Counted from the stretch's first letter, positions 1 through 8,912 are shown. The stretch is 64,000 nucleotides of DNA from Flavobacterium poyangense (GCF_011751075.1 NZ_JAALLN010000020.1:1-64000); one strand, 5' to 3'. Notes: generated by a model from the letters alone, not told the origin. A program made the numbers and translations.

Positions 1-29
1 ACTGGAACAGAACGAATTCTATTCCAGTT
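1..29. repeat. Imperfect palindrome at the window edge
   Basis: Positions 1-7 (actggaa) pair perfectly with 22-28 (ttccagt) around a central gaattc. It lies 55 bases beyond the end of the RAYT gene. It may be a terminator of a gene outside the window or a REP-like flank of the RAYT gene. The window edge prevents a decision. Confidence 0.3.
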
Positions 30-83
30 TAATTATTTTAAAATATTAATCCAGTCAACCTTTTTCAGGACTACTCATTAAAT

Positions 84-686
84 TTATAAATCCAAAAACC
101 GTTCTAAAGAATCGAAATTTTCTTTCTCATCATGGATGGTTTTAATAGTCTGAACATTTTCGAACAGAGAAATTACTTTTTCACGTTGTAATTTGGTTGG
201 CTTTTCTGAAATACAAGTTACATAAGAACTCCACGGATACTCTATAGGGTGTTGGCAAAATCCATGATTTACAGGATTAAAATGAATGTATTTTATAACG
301 GATCTTAAGTAGAAGTCGTTATCAATTAATTTTCTTTTGAAAGGCCTTTCAAATAAGGCTCCATGTCTGTTGTAGCCTTTGTTAATTGCTTTGGTGTATG
401 CATTAAATAAATTTCCAAAAGATTGATGAGGGGCAATAATTCTTTTTACTTCATGTTCTTCATGGCTTTGCAAAATTTCTTCAAAGTTTTTAATCCTTAC
501 TAATAAATGAAAGTGATTTTTGAGTAGGCACCAGGCAAGAGTTTCCGCTATTGGTTCTATATGTTTGCTGTATAGTTTTAAGAAATGTTCATGATTCCTG
601 TTTTCTTTAAATAGATTCTCGCTATTTATCCCTCTGTTATAAATATGATAGTATTTTCCAAATTCTAAAGGTTCGATAATTTGCAT
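84..686 (-). CDS. REP-associated tyrosine transposase (RAYT), Y1/HUH family
   Basis: A 200-residue protein of the Y1 transposase (TnpA_REP) family, single-domain nucleases that cut and join single-stranded DNA at REP hairpins. Seen: an HUH motif (HFH, residues 58-60, in the context KNHFHLLVRI), an N-terminal YHIYNRG block typical of the family, and candidate catalytic tyrosines at 97 and 105 just before RHGALFERPFKRK. The C-terminal YIHFNPVNHG and YPWSSY blocks are also typical, so the domain looks intact at normal length. It stands alone, transcribed away from corA. A REP-like palindrome lies at 711-751, within 65 bases of its start codon, and similar palindromes recur at 40.9 and 44.3 kb. 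That is the expected relation of a RAYT with its substrate repeats. RAYTs are usually domesticated rather than freely mobile. Activity here is inferred, not shown. Confidence 0.88.
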   Translation of the reverse strand: MQIIEPLEFGKYYHIYNRGINSENLFKENRNHEHFLKLYSKHIEPIAETLAWCLLKNHFHLLVRIKNFEEILQSHEEHEVKRIIAPHQSFGNLFNAYTKAINKGYNRHGALFERPFKRKLIDNDFYLRSVIKYIHFNPVNHGFCQHPIEYPWSSYVTCISEKPTKLQREKVISLFENVQTIKTIHDEKENFDSLERFLDL

Positions 687-710
687 GATTTGTAGTTTTA
701 ATTTTTAATT

Positions 711-751
711 TTTTAAACCCGGCAGGTTTTTAAAACCTGTCGGGTTTAAAA
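711..751. repeat. REP-like palindrome, copy 1 (beside the RAYT gene)
   Basis: Two 20-base arms, 711-730 and 732-751, pair with one mismatch around a 1-base loop. The core is AAACCCGRCAGG facing CCTGTCGGGTTT. It sits immediately upstream of the RAYT start. The same core recurs at 40897-40933 and 44278-44312. No run of T follows the stem, so it is not a standard intrinsic terminator. Confidence 0.75.
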
Positions 752-826
752 AATATCGCGTATAAAATAAAAATAGTATAAGTACTACAATTTGTACGAA
801 TTTTTTATATAACGTCTTCTATCAAA

Positions 827-840
827 ATGACAATTGTCAT
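827..840. promoter_or_regulatory. 14-bp perfect palindrome upstream of corA
   Basis: The sequence ATGACAATTGTCAT is a perfect palindrome 50 bases before the corA start. Its core TGACAATTGTCA recurs at 8336-8347 in another intergenic region. It could be an operator. It could equally be a fragment of a dispersed repeat, because 'tgtcattc...ttcgg' text follows it. Confidence 0.25.
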
Positions 841-889
841 TCCTCCTTCGGATTCTTTTTCGTAATATTACTCTATAAAAGATTTTTGA

Positions 890-1960
890 ATGCGAAAGAT
901 AAAATACAAGAAAGGACGCAAGCTGCAACACATTACGCTGGAGTATACGGGCTCTCATAAAGAGCATAAATCAGAGATGCAACTTTTTGTCTATGACGAT
1001 GCAGATGTTGTTGAATACGAGAAGCTAAGTGTTTTGGCATTAAATACCTGCGTGGATTATACCAAAAATAACTGGCTGAACATTCACGGATTAAACGATA
1101 TTAATCTAATAAAAACGATTGGAGCGCATTTTAAAGTAGACGATTTTCTTTTGGCAGATATTTTAAATACAACCAAAAGAACAAAACTACAGGAACAGCA
1201 AGATATTTTATTCTTCAATATAAAATCGCTTTTACCTTCGGAATATTCAGATAATATAAGTGTTGAACAGATTAGCTTTATTCTGAAAGACGGTGTTTTA
1301 ATTTCGTTTCAGGAAAAGCGAAGTGATTTCTTTACACACATACGCGAGCGTCTTCGCACCCATTCGGGCATTGTGAGAACAAAAAAAGTAGATTATTTGC
1401 TGTATTTATTGCTTGATGCTGTAATGGAGAATTTTTACATTACACTTGAAGATGAAGAAGATAAAGTGGAGGAATTAATCAATGAGACTAAAAAAGATGC
1501 CAAACCCATTATTCTGGAAAAGATTGAAAATCACCGCGATAATTTAAATTTTTTAAAAAGATCAATCATCCCGCTTAGAGATTCATTGTACTATTTGAAA
1601 ACTATAAAAGACGATGATACTGATAACGGAATCGAAAAAGAAACGTTTAATTTTTATATCAGACTGCATCAGAAAAGTTTAGAGCTTTTAGAGCAGATTG
1701 AATCGGATATGAGTTCATTAGAAAGTGCGTCAAATTTTTATTTTTCGGAGCAAAGTCGCAAAATGAATGAGATTATGAAAACGCTTACCATTATTTCGGC
1801 CATCTTTATCCCGCTGACATTTATTGTTGGAGTATACGGAATGAATTTCGATAATATACCGGAACTTAAGTACAAGTATGGATATCATTCCGTCATGGTT
1901 GCGATGTTTTTTCTGGTTATAGGATTGATTGTTTATTTCAAAAAAAGACGATGGTTTTAA
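890..1960 (+). CDS. corA: CorA-family magnesium/cobalt transporter
   Basis: A 356-residue CorA-type divalent cation channel of the inner membrane. The long N-terminal part (about 1-290) is soluble and largely alpha-helical, matching the cytoplasmic funnel. Two hydrophobic segments lie at the C-terminus (about 295-315 and 330-350). The diagnostic YGMNF motif follows the first of them (GMN at 317-319), and the protein ends in a basic KKRRWF tail as many CorA proteins do. Length is normal for the family. The start at 890 gives a basic N-terminus (MRKIKYKKGRK); a later in-frame ATG would also keep most of the domain, so the exact start is not certain. It is monocistronic, 60 bases ahead of pta. 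Mg2+ is the usual substrate, but Co2+ or Zn2+ cannot be excluded from sequence. Confidence 0.93.
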   Translation: MRKIKYKKGRKLQHITLEYTGSHKEHKSEMQLFVYDDADVVEYEKLSVLALNTCVDYTKNNWLNIHGLNDINLIKTIGAHFKVDDFLLADILNTTKRTKLQEQQDILFFNIKSLLPSEYSDNISVEQISFILKDGVLISFQEKRSDFFTHIRERLRTHSGIVRTKKVDYLLYLLLDAVMENFYITLEDEEDKVEELINETKKDAKPIILEKIENHRDNLNFLKRSIIPLRDSLYYLKTIKDDDTDNGIEKETFNFYIRLHQKSLELLEQIESDMSSLESASNFYFSEQSRKMNEIMKTLTIISAIFIPLTFIVGVYGMNFDNIPELKYKYGYHSVMVAMFFLVIGLIVYFKKRRWF

Positions 1961-2022
1961 CTTTTATTTCGAAGTTAAAAATTTCGGGATAGAGTACATT
2001 TGTTAAGTTTAAAAATATAAAT

Positions 2023-4116
2023 ATGAGTAAAGCAATATACATAGCTACAAGCGACCAAAATAGCGGAAAATCAATTATGACACTCGGTTTGATGAGTATT
2101 CTGATTGGTAAAACGGCAAAAGTGGGTTATTTCAGGCCTATTATTGAAGATTTTGTCGATGGTGAATCAGATAATCATATCGAGACCGTTCTTTCGTATT
2201 TCAACCTTGATATTAAGTTTGAGGATGCTTATGCGATTACAAAAAGTAAATTAATTAAGAAGAAGAATAAAGGAAAAATCGGAGAGGTTTTAGATTTAAT
2301 TATCGAAAAATACAAACGCCTTGAAGAACGTTTTGACTTTGTTTTGGTTGAAGGAACAAGTTTCACAGGAGAAGGAACTTCGATAGAATTAGACACCAAT
2401 GTGCTTATTGCAAAAAACCTCGGAATTCCAACGATAATTATCGGATCCGGAATCGGAAAAACGCTGGACGAATTGGTAGACAGTCTTAATTTGGTTTATA
2501 ATTCATTTAAAGTCAAAGAGGTTGAAGTTTTATCGGTTATTGCCAATAAAGTTCAACTGGAAAATATTGAATTGGTTACGCAGGGATTGCAAAAAAGTTT
2601 GCCGAGTACAGTTTTGGTAAATACAATTCCGCTCATTTCAAGTCTGAACAATCCGACAATGCAGGAAATTGTCAACCAATTAGATGCTAAGGTATTGTTT
2701 GGAAGTACACATTTAAATAATCAAATCGGACATTACAGTGTAGGGGCAATGCAATTGCATAATTATTTGGTGCATTTACATAACAATGCTTTAGTAATTA
2801 CACCAGGAGACCGTTCTGATATTATTTTAGGAGCTTTACAGGCAAATGAATCAGCCAATTATCCATCGATTTCAGGTATCATCCTTACCGGAAATATAAT
2901 TCCGGAGCAAAGCATCTTAAAGTTAATTGAAGGACTTTCGGCAGTAGTACCTATCATTGCGGTTGCTGAAGGAACCTACCATATTACAAATAAAATTGGC
3001 AGTATCAGATCAGAAATTTATGCCAATAACACCCATAAAATTGAAACCTCGATTAGTACTTTTGAAAAGTACGTTCAAATTGAGGCGCTGTCCGAAAAGT
3101 TAATCACTTTTGAAGCAGAAGGCATGACACCGAAAATGTTTCAATATAATATGGTTAAAAGGGCCAGACAGCATCGTAAACATATTGTGCTACCGGAAGG
3201 AAATGATGAACGAATCATTATTGCCGCCTCAAGATTGTTAGACATGGATGTGGTTGATATTTCGATTATTGGAGATAAAAAACAAATTGAAAATAAAGTC
3301 ACTGAGCTTGGTCTTAGTTTTGACTTCTCAAAAGTCACTATTGTCAATCCGATCGAGTCTCCGCTTTACGAAGAATATGCTAATACCTATTATGAGCTAA
3401 GAAAAGCAAAGAATATAAGCATTACAACGGCGAGAGATTTAATGGAAGACGTCTCTTATTTTGGTACTATGATGGTCTACAAAGGTCACGCTGACGGAAT
3501 GGTTTCAGGAGCCGCACATACTACGCAGCACACCATTTTACCGGCATTGCAGTTTATTAAAACAAAACCCAATTCATCGGTCGTTTCCTCTGTATTTTTT
3601 ATGTGTCTGGAAGATCGTGTTTCGGTTTTTGGAGACTGTGCGATTAATCCAAATCCAACTGCGGAACAATTGGCAGAAATTGCAATTTCATCAGCAGAAT
3701 CAAGTTTGGCTTTCGGAATTGAACCTAAAATAGCAATGCTTTCGTATTCTTCAGGATCTTCCGGAAAAGGGGATGAGGTCGATAAAGTGAGAGCAGCGAC
3801 AGCCATTGTAAAAGAAAAACGTCCTGATTTGAAAATTGAAGGGCCGATTCAATATGATGCGGCAGTAGATTTAACTGTTGGGAAAAGTAAAATGCCGGAT
3901 TCTGAAGTGGCAGGACAGGCAAGTGTACTTATATTCCCGGATTTAAACACAGGAAATAATACCTACAAAGCAGTACAGCGTGAAACGGGAGCTTTGGCAA
4001 TTGGACCAATGTTACAAGGTCTGAATAAACCGGTAAACGATTTAAGCCGTGGTTGTACCGTAGACGATATTATAAACACAGTGGTAATCACAGCCATTCA
4101 GGCACAAGGCTTGTAG
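2023..4116 (+). CDS. pta: Phosphate acetyltransferase, long (type II) form
   Basis: Catalyses acetyl-CoA + phosphate to acetyl phosphate + CoA, the first step of the Pta-AckA acetate route in the cytoplasm. The protein has 697 residues, the long-type architecture. An N-terminal BioD-like P-loop domain shows SDQNSGKS at about residues 9-17. A DRTGG-type middle domain follows at about 215-325. The C-terminal PTA_PTB catalytic domain runs from about 375 to 690 and contains KHIVLPEGNDERI, MVSGAAHTT and SYSSGSSGKGDEVDKVRAA. The start ATG follows an A-rich leader. ackA lies 95 bases downstream on the same strand, so the two probably form one transcription unit. The N-terminal domain is thought to be regulatory in related enzymes. 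Confidence 0.97.
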   Translation: MSKAIYIATSDQNSGKSIMTLGLMSILIGKTAKVGYFRPIIEDFVDGESDNHIETVLSYFNLDIKFEDAYAITKSKLIKKKNKGKIGEVLDLIIEKYKRLEERFDFVLVEGTSFTGEGTSIELDTNVLIAKNLGIPTIIIGSGIGKTLDELVDSLNLVYNSFKVKEVEVLSVIANKVQLENIELVTQGLQKSLPSTVLVNTIPLISSLNNPTMQEIVNQLDAKVLFGSTHLNNQIGHYSVGAMQLHNYLVHLHNNALVITPGDRSDIILGALQANESANYPSISGIILTGNIIPEQSILKLIEGLSAVVPIIAVAEGTYHITNKIGSIRSEIYANNTHKIETSISTFEKYVQIEALSEKLITFEAEGMTPKMFQYNMVKRARQHRKHIVLPEGNDERIIIAASRLLDMDVVDISIIGDKKQIENKVTELGLSFDFSKVTIVNPIESPLYEEYANTYYELRKAKNISITTARDLMEDVSYFGTMMVYKGHADGMVSGAAHTTQHTILPALQFIKTKPNSSVVSSVFFMCLEDRVSVFGDCAINPNPTAEQLAEIAISSAESSLAFGIEPKIAMLSYSSGSSGKGDEVDKVRAATAIVKEKRPDLKIEGPIQYDAAVDLTVGKSKMPDSEVAGQASVLIFPDLNTGNNTYKAVQRETGALAIGPMLQGLNKPVNDLSRGCTVDDIINTVVITAIQAQGL

Positions 4117-4211
4117 ATAATTAAAAATTTAGAATTAAAAATACTTGAGCTGCTTGTAAGAATTACTCAGTAACTTAGCGACTTAACAACTCAGCAACTT
4201 TAAAAAAAACA

Positions 4212-5408
4212 ATGAAAATATTAATTATAAACTCAGGAAGTTCATCGATAAAATATCAATTAATGGTTATGCCGGCAAATGAAGTAATTTGTACCGGTAT
4301 GATTGACAGAATTGGTTTGGAAACTTCAAATGTTACCTTCAAAACAGCATCTGATTCTTATGAAGAAACAGTGTCAATTCCAACACATAAAGTTGGATTG
4401 CAGAAAGTAGCCAATATGCTTTTAGATGCTGAAAAAGGAGTTATCAAATCGACTTCAGAAATTACTGCTGTCGGACATCGTGTGGTACATGGCGGAAGTA
4501 ATTTTACAGATACAGTAAAAATTGATGAGAAAGTAAAGGCCAAAATTAAACAGCTTTTTGATTTAGCACCACTTCACAATCCTGCCAATTTAGAAGGTAT
4601 TACGGTAGCCGAAGAGATTTTTGACACAGCAGATCAAGTTGCTGTTTTTGATACCGCTTTTCATCAAACGATGCCTGAAGTGGCTTATAAATTTGCAATT
4701 CCAAATGAATTGCTAACAGAAAAAAGGATTCGCGTATATGGTTTTCACGGAACAAGTCATAAATACGTTTCAGGACAAGCTGTAAAATATTTAAAAGGAA
4801 TTCAACATGCCACTGAGAATATCATCACAATTCACTTAGGAAATGGTTGTAGTATGACGGCAATTAAAAATGGGAAGAGTGTAGACCATTCTTTTGGTTT
4901 TGGACCAACAAATGGTTTAATAATGGGTACAAGAGCCGGTGATGTTGACCAATCCGTGATTTTTTATATGTCGAATACACTAGGTTATAGTCTGGATGAA
5001 ATCAATGTGATTCTTCAGAAAAAAAGCGGAATGTTAGGGCTTACAGGTTATAGTGATTTGCGCGACATTGAGGCAAATGCCGAAAAAGGGAATAAAGAAT
5101 GTCAGTTGGCTTTATTTATGAATGCCTACCGCATTAGAAAGTTTATAGGTTCTTATACTGCTGCACTAAATGGTTTGGATGCCATTGTTTTTACGGCAGG
5201 AATCGGAGAGAATTCCTCGTATATGCGTAAATTAGTTTGTACGGATATGGATTATTTTGGAATTGATATTGATGATGAAAAAAATAAGATCCGCTCTAAA
5301 GAAATAAGAGAAATTAACAAAGCTGATTCTAAAGTTAAAGTTCTGATTATTCCAACAGACGAAGAGTACGAAATTGCAAATCAGGTCTACCACTTGCTCC
5401 AAAATTAA
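4212..5408 (+). CDS. ackA: Acetate kinase
   Basis: Converts acetyl phosphate and ADP to acetate and ATP, and works with the upstream pta product. It has 398 residues, the normal length for the ASKHA-fold acetate kinase family. Visible signatures are the N-terminal LIINSGSSSIKYQ nucleotide/phosphate-binding block, GHRVVHGG at about 90, VFDTAFHQTMP at about 145, YGFHGTSHKYV at about 175, HLGNGCSM at about 205, MGTRAGDVD at about 235 and FTAGIGENS near 325. No key residue is missing. The 95-base pta-ackA gap holds quasi-periodic text (tcagtaacttagcgact) like the intergenic filler elsewhere in this window, not an obvious terminator. Confidence 0.98.
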   Translation: MKILIINSGSSSIKYQLMVMPANEVICTGMIDRIGLETSNVTFKTASDSYEETVSIPTHKVGLQKVANMLLDAEKGVIKSTSEITAVGHRVVHGGSNFTDTVKIDEKVKAKIKQLFDLAPLHNPANLEGITVAEEIFDTADQVAVFDTAFHQTMPEVAYKFAIPNELLTEKRIRVYGFHGTSHKYVSGQAVKYLKGIQHATENIITIHLGNGCSMTAIKNGKSVDHSFGFGPTNGLIMGTRAGDVDQSVIFYMSNTLGYSLDEINVILQKKSGMLGLTGYSDLRDIEANAEKGNKECQLALFMNAYRIRKFIGSYTAALNGLDAIVFTAGIGENSSYMRKLVCTDMDYFGIDIDDEKNKIRSKEIREINKADSKVKVLIIPTDEEYEIANQVYHLLQN

Positions 5409-5520
5409 AACAAACAATTCGTTTTCAGTTTTTTTGCGACGACCCGAGCGATAGCGAACAGGCGAAGCAATTTCACGAATTGCCCGAATTTTGGTGAGTT
5501 AAATTTTAAAAACTTATAAG

Positions 5521-5588
5521 AATCCTTTTAATCTGTTAAATCTGTGGCAAGAAAAGAATAGCCACAGATTTAACAGATTAAAAGGATT
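5521..5588. repeat. Perfect 28-bp inverted repeat with 12-base loop
   Basis: Arm 5521-5548 is the exact reverse complement of 5561-5588, with aagaaaagaata between. The arms contain AATCTGTTAAATCTGTGGC. The right arm is followed by a T-rich run (tttttttcttg), so it could terminate ackA transcription. The arms are, however, far longer than a normal terminator, and related text (AAATCTGTGGCAAAAAA) recurs at 22117-22172, which suggests a dispersed palindromic element. Confidence 0.8.
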
Positions 5589-5658
5589 TTTTTCTTGTTC
5601 ATAGTTATTATTCCATCTTCGAAATATACTTTAGAAGGACTTTTATAAATAAGACAAT

Positions 5659-6210
5659 CTAGTTTTTGTGCAGAAAAAAGTCAATCTGTATTTGATCTTT
5701 TACTTTTATCAAGCCGGCCATTCTTACCGGAGGTTCAAGTCCGATTTCGGAGAATCTTAAATTTATAACGCCTTCAATTTTATTTCCCGAAGTGTTAAGT
5801 ATAAAGTCTTTGTATTTGAAAGTTTTATCTGTTATCAAAAAAGAAAGGTTGCATTTATAGTTTTTACCGTATGCTCTTATATCGTAAATAGTTACCGAGC
5901 TCATGGGGTATTTTTTTACTTTTACCGTGTTTTGAAAGTCTTTAGTCATTATTCGGTGTCTGCAATCAAAGCTGAGCATCGGAATTTCTGCAACAATGTT
6001 GTTTCTTTTGTTTAGATTTAGAAAAATGGTGTCTTTTTTTAAGAGTGAATTATCACAATTATAATTTCCAATCGTTGATTTTCCGCTGATTTTTATTTCA
6101 ATCATTTTGATAATTAAAATAGTATCATCAGGGTAAAAAGTGGGTCTGGCACTTCCTAAGACTAGAAATGATACGAGACCCAACATTCCAATTATAACTA
6201 ACTTTCTCAT
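5659..6210 (-). CDS. YceI-like secreted protein (divergent)
   Basis: A 183-residue protein with an N-terminal hydrophobic segment (MRKLVIIGMLGLVSFLVLGS), so probably exported. The C-terminal part contains EGVINLRFSEIGLEPPVRMAGLIKVKDQIQIDFFL, here split as INLRFSEIGLEPP and GLIKVKDQIQIDF. It aligns by eye with the end of the YceI-type protein encoded two genes upstream (ITFADFGMTPPKA, GTIKTGKDLTINF). YceI proteins form a lipocalin-like barrel that binds isoprenoid lipids. It is the last gene of a three-gene minus-strand operon, starting 8 bases after the barrel gene ends. Assignment to the YceI fold is an inference from motif and context; the N-terminal half is poorly conserved. Confidence 0.65.
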   Translation of the reverse strand: MRKLVIIGMLGLVSFLVLGSARPTFYPDDTILIIKMIEIKISGKSTIGNYNCDNSLLKKDTIFLNLNKRNNIVAEIPMLSFDCRHRIMTKDFQNTVKVKKYPMSSVTIYDIRAYGKNYKCNLSFLITDKTFKYKDFILNTSGNKIEGVINLRFSEIGLEPPVRMAGLIKVKDQIQIDFFLHKN

Positions 6211-6218
6211 TCTATTTG

Positions 6219-7610
6219 TTAAAAAGTAATAACAGCTTCAAACATTACTCCGTTGAACTTTCCGCCAAAGAAATCGTTTGGAGTTCCATTGGGATTAAAC
6301 TGACCGTAATTTTTATAGGTTTGGTTGATGTAACCAACCTTTGCAAGTATATTTTTGGTCATAAACCAGCCGGCACTGCCTTCAAACCTGTTCACAGAAA
6401 CTTTTTTAGAGTCAGAATTATTTAATTTACCATTCACGGTATTGTATTTTCCTCCTATAAAGAAGTTTTCAGAAGAACCAAATCGGTAAATCAAATCTGC
6501 TTCATACTGGTTTACGGTGCGTTTTTCGTCATTACCTTTTTTATCTCCTCCTGATGCAAACTCCAAAGTTGCAAAGAATTCAAGTCCTTTGTATTTTACA
6601 AAAGGGTTAATCATATAAGACGTCGCCCAGTTACCAAATCCAGGATTAAAGCTTCCGGTGGTGTGGTTAGAAGCCGGGTCAAAATTATCGGCAATAGAGA
6701 TAGGAGGAGTGGCCGGATTATTATCCGGATCAAATGTCGAAGCGGCATGTGTCATTACACCTGTAAAACGGCTTCCGGCTCTATCAGAAGAGTATAAATT
6801 ACCGCTGGAATTGGCCGTGTGGTATAAAGAACCTGTAAGCCTGACTCTTAGATCAGCGTCAAGTTGTTTGTCATAACCTATTTTAGCGAGAATGGTAGGG
6901 CTAATGGTTGTGTTTTGATCGGGGGCAGCAGGGGTTGTTGGAGCAGGAACAATTTCTTTAACATTTTGATTCATTTTAGAATTGGTTACACCAATCATGC
7001 TGACAAAGCTACTTCGGTTGTAATAAATCTCAGCACCCATTTCGGTAATAAATGCATCCATGATATTGTTACCGATAAAAGGATTCATCAGTGCATTTCC
7101 ATTGTCGGATCTTCTAAAGTGGGCATCACCATAATTGTTTTCCATTTGACCGATTTTGATAGTGGCGTACTGCATAAAATCGGACAGAAAATTTTTCTTG
7201 ATAAAATCTAATTTGTCAATTTGTAAGTAACCACCTTTTACCCAAGTTTCGTTATGGTGCCTTGAAGCCAGATAAATATCTAAATTTACACGAACCCCGT
7301 CAAACAATTGAGCTCCAATAGTCATATTTGCGTTCGGTAAATTAAAATTATTCTCAAGGTTATTTAGTTTGTATTGATCAGAAGTATAGTTGTGATCATT
7401 AAAAGACTTTAATCCCTGAAACTGCAGTGCAAAAGCAGCTCCTAAATCAACACTCAATCCTTTAAACTTAACGCTGTCTTTTTTTACATCAAATTGATTG
7501 ATTCCCTCTTTGTTACGTGGAATCAGATTTTGAATTTGACCGAATCTGTCCTGAGCTGTTACGGTAGTAATATGTATTAAAGTTATCGCCAGAATATAAA
7601 TTTTTTTCAT
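6219..7610 (-). CDS. Outer-membrane beta-barrel (porin-like) protein
   Basis: A 463-residue protein with a signal peptide ending near TVTAQDRF. The body alternates hydrophobic and polar residues, is rich in aromatic-flanked strands (for example IGGKYNTVNG, AKVGYINQTYKNYG), and ends in F (VMFEAVITF), the usual outer-membrane sorting signature. It resembles phosphate-selective-porin-like or DcaP-like barrels, but I cannot assign a substrate. It is sandwiched between two YceI-like genes with gaps of 6 and 8 bases. That suggests a joint role, perhaps movement or sensing of a lipid or small hydrophobic compound across the envelope (inference). A low-complexity Pro/Thr stretch (APTTPAAPDQNT) near residue 225 looks like an extracellular loop. 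Confidence 0.72.
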   Translation of the reverse strand: MKKIYILAITLIHITTVTAQDRFGQIQNLIPRNKEGINQFDVKKDSVKFKGLSVDLGAAFALQFQGLKSFNDHNYTSDQYKLNNLENNFNLPNANMTIGAQLFDGVRVNLDIYLASRHHNETWVKGGYLQIDKLDFIKKNFLSDFMQYATIKIGQMENNYGDAHFRRSDNGNALMNPFIGNNIMDAFITEMGAEIYYNRSSFVSMIGVTNSKMNQNVKEIVPAPTTPAAPDQNTTISPTILAKIGYDKQLDADLRVRLTGSLYHTANSSGNLYSSDRAGSRFTGVMTHAASTFDPDNNPATPPISIADNFDPASNHTTGSFNPGFGNWATSYMINPFVKYKGLEFFATLEFASGGDKKGNDEKRTVNQYEADLIYRFGSSENFFIGGKYNTVNGKLNNSDSKKVSVNRFEGSAGWFMTKNILAKVGYINQTYKNYGQFNPNGTPNDFFGGKFNGVMFEAVITF

Positions 7611-7616
7611 TAGTGC

Positions 7617-8189
7617 TTATTTTAAAAAGAGGTTAAAATTGATCGTAAGGTCTTTACCGGTTTTAATTGTTCCTAATAATGCTTTAGGAGGAGTCATTCC
7701 GAAATCGGCAAAAGTTATTTTTTGAACCCCTTGTAAGTTTATGATTTCATTGACAAAGCTTGTTTTTATCTGAGTTTTATATTCTTTACTAACTCCTGCT
7801 ATGGTATAGATTCCGGTTAAATTCCAGGTAGATTCATTTACTTTTTCTGCAGATTTTAAAACATATTTTATGTTCTTATGTGTTTTAGTATTTAGTGTTT
7901 CGTAAGCAGCTTTGTTTATGCCTTTTTTTTCATTTTTTATACTTTCTGCTAAAAGTGTAATAGTAAGACTGTTGATTTCGGTTATTTTATGATTCAAGGT
8001 TGTTATGTTTGCTGTACCCGTGCCGGTATCAGATTTCATTTCCCAGTCATGTAAAGTAGAGGTTCCGGTTACTGAAAATAGTGATTTTGTATCTACAGTG
8101 TAATTTTTCTGAGCTTTGGCATAGAAGGCAATTCCTAAGCAGATAACGGTTAAGAAAATAGATTTGATTTTTTTTGTTTTCATTTTCAT
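7617..8189 (-). CDS. YceI family periplasmic lipid-binding protein
   Basis: A 190-residue protein with a signal peptide ending FYAKAQKNY. The mature part reads as a complete YceI domain. SVTGTSTLHDWEMKSD near residue 45 matches the family 'V.G.S.LH.W' start. KITFADFGMTPPKALLG and GTIKTGKDLTINFNLFL form the conserved end. YceI proteins are periplasmic lipocalin-like barrels that bind long isoprenoids such as polyprenyl quinones. It is the first gene of the operon with the barrel protein and a second, more divergent YceI-like protein. A poly-A/T-rich leader of more than 700 bases separates it from the divergent regulator gene at 8.9 kb. Confidence 0.9.
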   Translation of the reverse strand: MKMKTKKIKSIFLTVICLGIAFYAKAQKNYTVDTKSLFSVTGTSTLHDWEMKSDTGTGTANITTLNHKITEINSLTITLLAESIKNEKKGINKAAYETLNTKTHKNIKYVLKSAEKVNESTWNLTGIYTIAGVSKEYKTQIKTSFVNEIINLQGVQKITFADFGMTPPKALLGTIKTGKDLTINFNLFLK

Positions 8190-8912
8190 TTTTTTTGGTT
8201 GTTAATTAAGGTAATTATCTAATAGTCGACTGATTTTTGAATCTGCAGCCGATTCCTAAGAGGTCTTGTGAAAAAACAGGCAGCTCCTTTAGATCTGCTT
8301 TGAGTAGTATTTAACGTTTGGAATTTTTGCGTTCCTGACAATTGTCAGAATTGAACTTCGTTTCCATTTGTTTGTACTACAATAAAAAATATCACTCTTT
8401 TTGGCATTTAAAACTGTGAAAAATAAAATTTATAATTTTCTTGCATATCTGTTAATTTTTGAATGAATTAACTTATTTTTTAACGAAAATAAATAAAACA
8501 TAGTAAATGTGTACTAAAAAAATATACTATTTTTACCCTTATTTGTTTGTTTTTTAACAAGTTTATTTTTGCTAATAAAGCTAAGTAGCTGTATTGTAGG
8601 CTAATGGCTTTTTTATGATTCATAAGTTTCAACGAGTACTCTCTAAACCCTATAAAAAAGTTTTTGATTTTATAAAAATAGTTTTCTGAAGTATTTTTGG
8701 ATGAAACTCAGCTAATGAGCAAAGCGAACCAAGCAATTTTTTTAGTGAAAAAAGAGTCCGGTAAAATAGAAAGGGTTAGTAAAGATTTTAGAAATAAGAA
8801 TAATAGGAATTGTAAAAACAAGTGATGAAATGTATCAAGTTACAGAGCAAATTTGTGACAAAAGAACAGACTGTTTAGTGTCACATAAAAAATTAAATAT
8901 TTGTGAGTATCT
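8190..8912. other. 723-bp intergenic region between divergent units
   Basis: No convincing gene was found on either strand. It is AT-rich. It contains the perfect palindrome CTGACAATTGTCAG at 8335-8348, further framed by gttc/gaac, and GTACTACAA at about 8374-8382, a 9-mer that also occurs upstream of susC (11864-11872) and at 782-790. At 8908-8915, TATCTTTG matches the Bacteroidota -7 box but overlaps the proposed TTG start of the regulator gene. Confidence 0.4.

Noticed and set aside
1955..1980. Hairpin overlapping the corA stop as a terminator
   Set aside because: The stem is only A/T-rich (ttttaactt / aagttaaaa) and has no T tract after it.
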